Assembly: GCF_016745235.1 (NCBI RefSeq)
Contig: NZ_JAELVM010000001.1
Span: 1,687,856-1,751,855 of the forward strand
Direction: 5' to 3'
Length of the DNA: 64,000 bases
DNA from: Chryseobacterium endalhagicum
Lineage (GTDB): Bacteria > Bacteroidota > Bacteroidia > Flavobacteriales > Weeksellaceae
How positions within the stretch are numbered: the stretch's first letter is position 1; each line of letters begins with the position of its first letter. Below the pieces are notes generated by a model. The model was not told the DNA's origin. It saw only the letters and a program-made list of their open reading frames with translations, and did not search any database. Positions 52,508 through 59,370 of this stretch are shown in pieces. The position numbers were made by a program, and so were the translations under genes.

Positions 52508-55421
52508 AGGGTTTGATATAAAGTTTGATCTGGGTTCCCGGTCTTTGTTCTTTTTCAGAAAGATCGATGATCTCCAGTTGTATATGAGTCTCAAAAAGCT
52601 GCCTGAATGTTTCAATTCTTTTCTGAGATAATTTTACCCCGAAAGAATCAGCCTTGGTCTGCTTTCCGCTGCCGATTCCTACACCGTTGTCTTCAATGAT
52701 GACGCAGAGTGCTGTTCCGGTATGGTCAAATGACACGTCTATTTTTCCTTTCCTGTCTTTTAAACCTGAAACGCCGTGTTTTATTGCATTTTCCACAAAA
52801 GGCTGGATCAGAAGTGAAGGAACTACCCAGTTTTTATCAACCTTTTCAGAAATGGTGATCTTGTAATCAAACAGGTCTTTCAGCCTCAGTTTTTCCATAT
52901 TCAGATATAAAGAAAGATAGTCCGCTTCTTCCTGAATCGGCATAAATGTTTTCTCGGAATAATGCAGGGTTTTCCTGATCATTTGGGCAAATACTTCAAG
53001 ATAGTTTTCCGTTTCCCGGTAGTCTTTTTTATACAGAAGAAACTGAATGGAATTAAGACAGTTGTAGATAAAATGCGGGTTGATCTGAGCTTTGATAGCC
53101 TGAAGTTCAAGCTCAGCAATCTTTTTTTCGTAGTAAAGCGTTTCCAGTTTTTTATTTCTTTTTTTCTGAAAATACAGATTGATCATGATAAATAGCGCAG
53201 CGGCACCAAGGCTGATGATCATGGTTTTGAACCACCAGGTCTGCCAGAATTTGGGATGAATTTCAAAATGCAGCTCAGTAGGGACGGAAGATCTTTTTCC
53301 GTTATATCCGATACCGAAGATGGTAAAGGTATAATTTCCCGGCGGTAAGGAATAAAGGGTGATTTTTTGAGAAGTACTGGTTTGCCAGTCGTTGCTGAGT
53401 CCTTCAATTTTATAGCGGTAGCTTATTTTTCCCTGTGAAGTAAAATCAGGGAAGCTTACATTAAAGGTAATATCATTCTCCGGAGTCTGCCCCGATAATG
53501 TCTGATGAGGATCAAAAATTTCCTTACCTCCGATCATTACAGAATTAATGATCACTTTTTTATCGATAAAGCTTTTCTGGCTCATCAGATTTTTGACCGA
53601 AAGAATCCCCAAACCTTTTGATGTGCCTACAAAAAGGGTGTCTCCGGAGAGAACGCATCCTGCAACGGTATTGGAGGGAAGGCCGTCTGTCTGTGTGAAA
53701 TTGTTGATTTTCACATCATTTCCTTTAAGCTCTATTCTGCTGAGTCCGTAATTGGTGCTTGCCCAGAAGATATTTTTGTTTTCAACTTCTATTTTTTTGA
53801 TCTGTCCTGTGGAAAGTCCCGTACTTTCCGTAATTTTTCTGATGATTCTTCTGTTATCAAAAAGCATAATCCCATTGAGATTGGTCGCTCCGACGTATAG
53901 ATTATCCCTGAGCTTTTTAATATCTGTAAAATAATATCCTTCCAGAAACAGGGTTTTCTTTTTGGTGATGGTATTTACTTTATAAAGATCCTTAAAACCT
54001 CCTGCAAACAGGCTGTCCCCGGCGTATGGAAGTGCGGTATAGATTCTTTCTTTACTGAGTACATCCGTGTATTTTCTCGTCCGGTAATTGTAAGAAAGAA
54101 GTCCGTCTGAGGTACACAGCAGAATAGATCCCTGTGTGTAGGGTACGATATTCTTTAAAACGATATCCTTTAAAAAAAGCGTCTCTTTGATTCCGGTATT
54201 GTACTGGAAAAGTCTTCTTGTAAGCCCGAATAAAACTGTATTTCCTTCCGCAAAAATAGCTTTGTGTTCTAATTTGATATTTTTTTCAAAAACAAGATCG
54301 GTGACCTGTCCGTTGTGGTACAGGCCGCTTTTGGACTCATTATAGCCCAGATAAATATTAGGATCATGACCATCAATGTTTTTTGCAATCACTGTAATGT
54401 AAGACGCATTATTGCTGATCGGCCGGTGAATATAGTTTTTGAAAAAACGGTCGGCAATAAAGAAAAGCCCGTTATTTCTCGTAGAAAACCATGTATTATT
54501 ATCTTTATCTACCAGGATGTCACTCATGATATAGTTTTCCATCATCTTAACAGGGGCGGTGAGTTCGCCTTCTTCCAGCAGTGACTGTTTGAAATAAAGA
54601 GCTCCGCCTTCTTCCAGACAAAGCCAAAGGCGGTTATTTTTGTCTATGATGTGTCTTTCTATATTTTCCTGAGCCTGATAGCTTTTAATTTTTTTGAAAT
54701 AAAATTTATTATGAAGTTGATATACGTCTACATTTCTTTTGTTTCTGAACACAAAAATATTCCCTTTTCTAAGGATGAATGTGCTTCTATTTGCATAAAT
54801 ATTGCACACCGTTTTCTTTTTGCTTCTGATGTCATAAGCAATAATGTTTCCACCTTTATACTGATCCAGTTGATAGAATGTATGATCCGGAATGTCAAGG
54901 CCAAAAGTATAATATTCATTTTTTGAGTTTGTTTTGACATCCACGGGAATTCTGTTCACTTTCCCTTCTTTGTAAATGTAAATATTTGCAGGGTTATAGG
55001 TGGAGTATAAGTACAGGGAGCTGCCGTCAATATAATAGTCCGGATTATGGGTAAACTGAATTTTTTTCAGTTCGCTGTTCATATCCGAATTGATTACTTT
55101 TCCGTTTTTCAGGTAGGCAAAATCATTCAGAAAGGTAGCCACGAAAACTTCACCGTTGGATAAAGGGATGCAGGATAAAGCCTCAATGTTTTTCAGGCCA
55201 TGCTTATTATTGAAATGCTTAAATTCCTTTCCGTCAAACCTGAACAGGCCATTGTCACTTCCAATCCAGAGAAATCCGGACGGATCCTGGCTCAGTGAAT
55301 AGGAATGTGAATTATTCAGGCCGTCTTCTTCATTATAATTGACCATTCCGGGAATCTGTGCAAAAAATAATGTTGGAGCCAGCCAAAAGAAAAATGAGAA
55401 AAGTATAAATAATTTTTTCAC
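52476..55421 (-). CDS. Propeller-domain sensor histidine kinase of pair 1
   Basis: This is a 981-residue membrane sensor. The signal peptide is MKKLFILFSFFFWLAPTLFFAQ. A long extracytoplasmic region follows, made of many short blades (SGFLWIGSDNGLFRFDG, ...WFSTRNNGLFFI) typical of the two-bladed reg_prop propeller of Bacteroidetes polysaccharide-type sensors. A Y_Y_Y-type domain comes next (ISYRYKIEGLSNDWQTSTSQ, then LPPGNYTFTIFGIG), and one transmembrane helix (TMIISLGAAALFIMINLYF). The cytoplasmic LytS-type kinase has QINPHFIYNCLNSI with phosphorylated H783, a VENAIKHG N-box and IEDNGVGIG. Unlike hybrid HTCS proteins, the regulator is a separate protein. It is a paralogue of 59339-62266. 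Confidence 0.95.
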   Translation of the reverse strand: MKKLFILFSFFFWLAPTLFFAQIPGMVNYNEEDGLNNSHSYSLSQDPSGFLWIGSDNGLFRFDGKEFKHFNNKHGLKNIEALSCIPLSNGEVFVATFLNDFAYLKNGKVINSDMNSELKKIQFTHNPDYYIDGSSLYLYSTYNPANIYIYKEGKVNRIPVDVKTNSKNEYYTFGLDIPDHTFYQLDQYKGGNIIAYDIRSKKKTVCNIYANRSTFILRKGNIFVFRNKRNVDVYQLHNKFYFKKIKSYQAQENIERHIIDKNNRLWLCLEEGGALYFKQSLLEEGELTAPVKMMENYIMSDILVDKDNNTWFSTRNNGLFFIADRFFKNYIHRPISNNASYITVIAKNIDGHDPNIYLGYNESKSGLYHNGQVTDLVFEKNIKLEHKAIFAEGNTVLFGLTRRLFQYNTGIKETLFLKDIVLKNIVPYTQGSILLCTSDGLLSYNYRTRKYTDVLSKERIYTALPYAGDSLFAGGFKDLYKVNTITKKKTLFLEGYYFTDIKKLRDNLYVGATNLNGIMLFDNRRIIRKITESTGLSTGQIKKIEVENKNIFWASTNYGLSRIELKGNDVKINNFTQTDGLPSNTVAGCVLSGDTLFVGTSKGLGILSVKNLMSQKSFIDKKVIINSVMIGGKEIFDPHQTLSGQTPENDITFNVSFPDFTSQGKISYRYKIEGLSNDWQTSTSQKITLYSLPPGNYTFTIFGIGYNGKRSSVPTELHFEIHPKFWQTWWFKTMIISLGAAALFIMINLYFQKKRNKKLETLYYEKKIAELELQAIKAQINPHFIYNCLNSIQFLLYKKDYRETENYLEVFAQMIRKTLHYSEKTFMPIQEEADYLSLYLNMEKLRLKDLFDYKITISEKVDKNWVVPSLLIQPFVENAIKHGVSGLKDRKGKIDVSFDHTGTALCVIIEDNGVGIGSGKQTKADSFGVKLSQKRIETFRQLFETHIQLEIIDLSEKEQRPGTQIKLYIKPYENQNTSMHH

Positions 55422-55440
55422 ATCACATTGAATAATGGTG

Positions 55441-55471
55441 TAAATATAGAATTTGATTGATAATAATGCAA
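55441..55471 (-). promoter_or_regulatory. Promoter of sensor pair 1
   Basis: On the minus strand TTG (55469-55471), 20 bases, then TATATTTA (55441-55448) resemble the -33/-7 elements. The surrounding ~50 bases are nearly identical to the region upstream of sensor pair 2. Confidence 0.6.
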
Positions 55472-55539
55472 CTCACAGTAAAGAATATTCTGTAAAGTGA
55501 ATTGAATAGATTTTTTTTAACCGAAACAGAGAAGGGGTG

Positions 55540-55579
55540 AAAAACAAAAACAGTAGAAATCCTGAGATTTCTACTGTTT
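55540..55579 (-). terminator. Terminator of lipoprotein gene 55612-56670
   Basis: The perfect 13-bp stem AAACAGTAGAAAT/ATTTCTACTGTTT is followed by a T-rich run on the minus strand. Confidence 0.9.
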
Positions 55580-55611
55580 GTACAGATTCATGTAATGTGT
55601 AATAACAAATA

Positions 55612-56670
55612 TTAATGATCCTCAATATGTAAAGTATGGGTTCCTCCGCAGCCAACAATGTCAGCATATACATTATATTCTTTCAAAGCATAGGTGCTTT
55701 GGTAAGGCCTGAATGTAGCTTTATTTCCATCATGAGACCAGGCCAGGCTGTTTCCCCAACTGTCAGGATCTCCTCCCCAATACTCTGAACTGCCACATCT
55801 TTTTTTGAAAGTGTAAGAAAAATAGGAAATATCCGGATACTGGGTATTATCACTAAACCAAATAAGTGCACGTTTTTGTCCCTTCGCTTCTCCTACTATA
55901 GAAAAATAAATTCCGGCAGACTGATACGTCAGTTCTTTTTTTGTTTTTCTGTTTCTGGTACAGTATACACCATCATTACTGCTATCTAGTCTTTTTTGTC
56001 TTTTGTTTGCCCATCGGTCTTTACATCCAATAAAATTAAATAAGTAAGAAACCAGTTCAGTGTTAGGATCATGTGAAGTTATCACAGATTCATCTGTTGG
56101 ATTGTTTAGAATAATATTTATGGCATCAGGGGTAGTCTTGGAGATCGTATAAATTTTGTCATTAGCAAGATCTACCCGTACAATATAGTTTCCCAGTTCC
56201 ACTAATTTTTTCTGATTTAAAATATCCAGCAACAATCCATATTCGGCATAAATTGCGTCTTCCATTTTTGGATTAGTCTCCAAGTCCGGTGATTGCAAAT
56301 CAATTAGATAATTGATTTCATCTATGGTATTTCGCAGAGGGGAATAATCTGTTGTTTCTATTTTTTGATTTGCAAATTCAGGATTGTCAAAAAAATTTTC
56401 ATAGTCAGCCAATGTCTCAAATTTCAGCATCTTTTTTGGATCGCTGTCAGTACTCTTATGCATATAAAGCTGATGATCCTGCTGTAATGGCTGTTCAGTA
56501 ATTTCATCAAGATTTTTTTGACAGCCTAAAGATAATACCGATATAAGTGCTATGAAAATCGAATGATGCAGATAAACTCTCCTTACTGTAATACAATATT
56601 CTTTATTGCTTATTTCATAAAAGAGCTTTTTTATTGGGCTCAGTATTGTAAGTGATTCTTTTGTTTTCAT
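55612..56670 (-). CDS. Unknown surface lipoprotein between duplicated sensors
   Basis: This 352-residue protein has a probable lipoprotein signal (HHSIFIALISVLSLGC, Cys50). The signal is preceded by an unusually long 34-residue basic N-terminal region that may mean the true start is internal. No closer ATG exists in frame. The mature part has an acidic N-terminal half (EITEQPLQQDHQLY, LADYENFFDNPEF) and a C-terminal domain with several aromatic and cysteine residues (RWANKRQKRLDSSNDGVYC, KKRCGSSEYWGGDPDSWGN, ADIVGCGGTHTLHIEDH). I do not recognise the family. It lies between the two sensor systems, which suggests a cargo role. Confidence 0.75.
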   Translation of the reverse strand: MKTKESLTILSPIKKLFYEISNKEYCITVRRVYLHHSIFIALISVLSLGCQKNLDEITEQPLQQDHQLYMHKSTDSDPKKMLKFETLADYENFFDNPEFANQKIETTDYSPLRNTIDEINYLIDLQSPDLETNPKMEDAIYAEYGLLLDILNQKKLVELGNYIVRVDLANDKIYTISKTTPDAINIILNNPTDESVITSHDPNTELVSYLFNFIGCKDRWANKRQKRLDSSNDGVYCTRNRKTKKELTYQSAGIYFSIVGEAKGQKRALIWFSDNTQYPDISYFSYTFKKRCGSSEYWGGDPDSWGNSLAWSHDGNKATFRPYQSTYALKEYNVYADIVGCGGTHTLHIEDH

Positions 56671-56708
56671 TATTAATATTTTGAATGTTATTTGAGTTTT
56701 CGTAGAAT

Positions 56709-56755
56709 AGGAAAAGCTTCTGCTGTAAGGAAGAAACTTTTCCTGAAGCTTTTTT
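56709..56755. terminator. Hairpin between PKD and lipoprotein genes
   Basis: Inverted segments AAAAGCTTC (56712-56720) and GAAGCTTTT (56745-56753) enclose 24 bases. The T-run is on the plus strand, so its role for the minus-strand genes is unclear. Confidence 0.4.
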
Positions 56756-56790
56756 TAATTTGTGTTGAATTCGGTGTCAGCTATTCCCAA

Positions 56791-58032
56791 TTACTTTGAA
56801 ATAATCAACTTTTGCGAACTGATTTTACCGTTTGATTTTAATTCAACGATATAGTTTCCCTGATTCATTTTTTCAATATTAATCTTAATGCTCTGGTGTC
56901 CGGTGTCAAGATTTTCGTTTTTTTCAAGTACTGTTTTTCCTGAAGTATCAATAATTCTCACATAAACAGTTTCCCTTGCGTCTTGAATTGTTGAGATCTC
57001 TATATAACTTTTTGCAGGATTTGGGACTATGGAAAAGTCGTTCTGCTTATCAGCCTGTCGTTCTGCTTTTGCAATTGCTTCAAGTTCAGATATTGATGAT
57101 TTGGCCTTTACAGTAGTAGTGATTTCTTTTGATGGAAGATTGGATGGTCTGTAACAGAAGGTAAAACATCTTCTGCATTTGGAGAATTTACCTTCGTTTT
57201 CTGTAACGCAAACTGTATAAGTACCCGCTGTAGAATAGGTATGTGGTGTAGTAGGATAAATAAAATTGGATGAAGTGCCATCTCCCCAATCTATTACATA
57301 AGTAGGTCCAGGACTTCCAGGTGTGGAAAAAAGGATAGGATTGATTATGGTTAAATTCGCATTAGCAGTATTGTTTAATGTATTGAATGAAATATCAAGA
57401 TTAAAATCGGCTGTACAGTCAGTACATGGTTTCACGCAGATATTATCAAAAAATACTATTTCCTGTTGAGTGGTGGTAATATCAGGAGTAATAATCAGAG
57501 TGGTGGAGGTCATCATCAGGTTATCAAAGTCTGCCGGATTACTGGATGTGTTCAGTGCCCAGCTTCCATCTGAATTACTTGGAAGTACGCCGCCGCTCGA
57601 AAATTGAATAGGAGCTTTAATACGAACCCATCCGCTTCCCGGTGTTACTGTTACATTTGCTGTAAATGTGGCATAGTGGACCCCGTTGGAAATAATAATG
57701 AATGGATGGTAAGGTTGTCCAAAGCCACTGTCATTTTTAAGATAAAAATCAAAATAAAGGCATTGGCCCAGGAATCTTTTTCCAAGATCTCGGAAATCTG
57801 TAGTATTTTGATACCAGGAACCACCGGATTTGTCACCTAAAATAAGATGCTGTGATCCGTCTAAAGCGTTGGGAGAGCCAAAGTTTACCGATACATTTCC
57901 ATTGGGCGCAGGGGAGGGCGCCCAGTTTCCGGCAGGATTGGAAGAAGCATTGAAGTCTGAACATGGAGACTGGGCATTGAATGCTAGGCATCCTAAAAGC
58001 AAGTATATTACTAAAGAATATATACGTTCCAT
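56791..58032 (-). CDS. PKD-domain protein with T9SS sorting domain
   Basis: This is a 413-residue exported protein. The signal peptide is MERIYSLVIYLLLGCLAFNAQ. An N-terminal ~190 residues look like a carbohydrate-binding or lectin-like beta domain (GSPNALDGSQHLILGDKSGG...). A PKD domain occupies ~230-290 (PTYVIDWGDGTSSNF, HTYSTAGTYTVCVTENEG), and a Cys-rich piece (KCRRCFTFCYRP) follows. The C-terminal type A sorting domain runs from FSIVPNPAKSYIEIS to SSQKLIISK. It is predicted to be secreted by the type IX system. The partner or substrate is unknown. It is flanked by the duplicated sensors. Confidence 0.88.
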   Translation of the reverse strand: MERIYSLVIYLLLGCLAFNAQSPCSDFNASSNPAGNWAPSPAPNGNVSVNFGSPNALDGSQHLILGDKSGGSWYQNTTDFRDLGKRFLGQCLYFDFYLKNDSGFGQPYHPFIIISNGVHYATFTANVTVTPGSGWVRIKAPIQFSSGGVLPSNSDGSWALNTSSNPADFDNLMMTSTTLIITPDITTTQQEIVFFDNICVKPCTDCTADFNLDISFNTLNNTANANLTIINPILFSTPGSPGPTYVIDWGDGTSSNFIYPTTPHTYSTAGTYTVCVTENEGKFSKCRRCFTFCYRPSNLPSKEITTTVKAKSSISELEAIAKAERQADKQNDFSIVPNPAKSYIEISTIQDARETVYVRIIDTSGKTVLEKNENLDTGHQSIKINIEKMNQGNYIVELKSNGKISSQKLIISK

Positions 58033-58231
58033 AATGCATATTGGTTTTATAAATCAAAAGCCAATAAAAACTTTAAAAATTAATATTTTGTGAAGGTTTT
58101 ATCACTACTTACCAGGAGATAAGTGATGGTTGAAAAGTGTTGAAAAATGGATAATCTTCTTGAAGTTCAGTTCTCAGATTATTTATCATTTTGTGTCTGA
58201 ATGTCAATAATTGTTTGTGATTTTTAACAAA

Positions 58232-58312
58232 GAAGCTGTCTCAAAAGTATTTCCTCTCTTGAACTTTTGTCATTTAGGAGATTCTTGATATTCTACTTAT
58301 TGAGACAGCTTC
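58232..58312. terminator. Long hairpin with 13-bp perfect arms
   Basis: GAAGCTGTCTCAA (58232-58244) and TTGAGACAGCTTC (58300-58312) are perfect complements enclosing 55 bases. It lies just downstream of the GG-leader peptide stop. It may be a terminator or a remnant of a mobile element. Confidence 0.6.
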
Positions 58313-58324
58313 ATCTATACTGTT

Positions 58325-58528
58325 TTATTTAGGCTCCACCCACGGAAGTCCGCCCCACGGCATTGTGTAGATAGCAGGAATTCCTCCAATGGGTTGTTGT
58401 GGATTTTGGCAGATAGGAGGTTGAGGAGGCTTAATTGCCCCCGGACTACTTGGCGTTATAAAAGCGGTTCCTCCTGTAATAGCATTCATTTGGTTTTTCT
58501 TAAGTACTTTTCCTGTAATTGTTTTCAT
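58325..58528 (-). CDS. GG-leader Pro-rich peptide
   Basis: This 67-residue precursor has the leader MKTITGKVLKKNQMNAITGG with the double glycine, followed by a Pro/Gly-rich mature part of 47 residues (TAFITPSSPGAIKPPQPP..., one Cys in ICQNPQQPIGG, end GGLPWVEPK). It differs in content from the Cys-rich family at 45 kb but shares the leader logic (Lys-rich segment, ITGG). The open frame extends 13 residues upstream (MFTLVMLINKKII), but ATG 58528 gives the canonical leader. It lies between the PKD gene and the LytTR regulator of pair 2. Confidence 0.75.
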   Translation of the reverse strand: MKTITGKVLKKNQMNAITGGTAFITPSSPGAIKPPQPPICQNPQQPIGGIPAIYTMPWGGLPWVEPK

Positions 58529-58638
58529 GATAATTTTTTTATTGATTAACATGACTAAAGTAAACAAGACTCCAAAGAAAAAATATCTGGAACTAATAAG
58601 TGCGTGGGTCGGGTCAGTAAATGCGAAACAAGGAGATT

Positions 58639-59370
58639 TTAATCCGTATTTCCTATCTTATGAAGGAAATCATTTTTTCTGCGGAAAGATACATCCAGAA
58701 CCGAACCGTCGCTCATCACCACCTGTCCGCCTCTTCCTTTAACGTATTCCTGAAGATGATCCAGATTAATGAGATGTTTATGATGTATTCTGAAAAAATT
58801 AAGGTCAGGAAGGACCAGTTCAAACTCGTGAAGCGTTTTGGAAACCATTATTTTGGTTTTATTGGTGAGATAAAAGGTGGTGTAACTGGAATCTGCCTCG
58901 CAGCGGACAATATCGGCAATATTAATGATCTTAAATCCCTGGAGGGTAGAGAGAATGACTTTATGATCCTGCAGAGGATTAATTTGGGCAGGCTGCACCT
59001 TTTTGATGTTTTCCAGAGCTTTATTGACGGCAACAATAAAATCAATTTTTTTAATGGGCTTTAAAAGATAATCCGTTACCCCGTTTCTGATCGCCTGAAT
59101 GGCAAAATTTTCATAGGCGGTAACAAAAATAATCTGAGACGGAAGTTCTTTGAAATTCGACAATAGATCGAATGCCGTATTCTCCCTAAGCTGAATATCT
59201 AAGAATATGATGTCCGGGATATTTTTCAGTAGATTTTTGTAGGAATCTTCAATATTGGATGCCTGAAAAATAATTTCAAAGTCAGGAAATTCTTTTTTTA
59301 CCAATAAGGCAATGTAATCTCTTCCATGCTTCTCATCGTCAATGATGCAGATTTGTGTTTTGGTTTTCAT
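58639..59370 (-). CDS. LytTR response regulator of propeller-sensor pair 2
   Basis: This 243-residue regulator is equal in length to the pair 1 regulator. The receiver has ICIIDDEKHGRDYIALLV, phosphoacceptor D58 in IIFLDIQLREN and Lys in YLLKPIKKIDF. The LytTR domain is STLQGFKIINIADIVRCEAD..., ending with FFRIHHKHLINLDHLQEYV. It overlaps its sensor by 32 bases. It is clearly paralogous to 51776-52507 but has diverged in the linker and in parts of the DNA-binding domain, so it may have a different target set. Confidence 0.95.
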   Translation of the reverse strand: MKTKTQICIIDDEKHGRDYIALLVKKEFPDFEIIFQASNIEDSYKNLLKNIPDIIFLDIQLRENTAFDLLSNFKELPSQIIFVTAYENFAIQAIRNGVTDYLLKPIKKIDFIVAVNKALENIKKVQPAQINPLQDHKVILSTLQGFKIINIADIVRCEADSSYTTFYLTNKTKIMVSKTLHEFELVLPDLNFFRIHHKHLINLDHLQEYVKGRGGQVVMSDGSVLDVSFRRKNDFLHKIGNTD

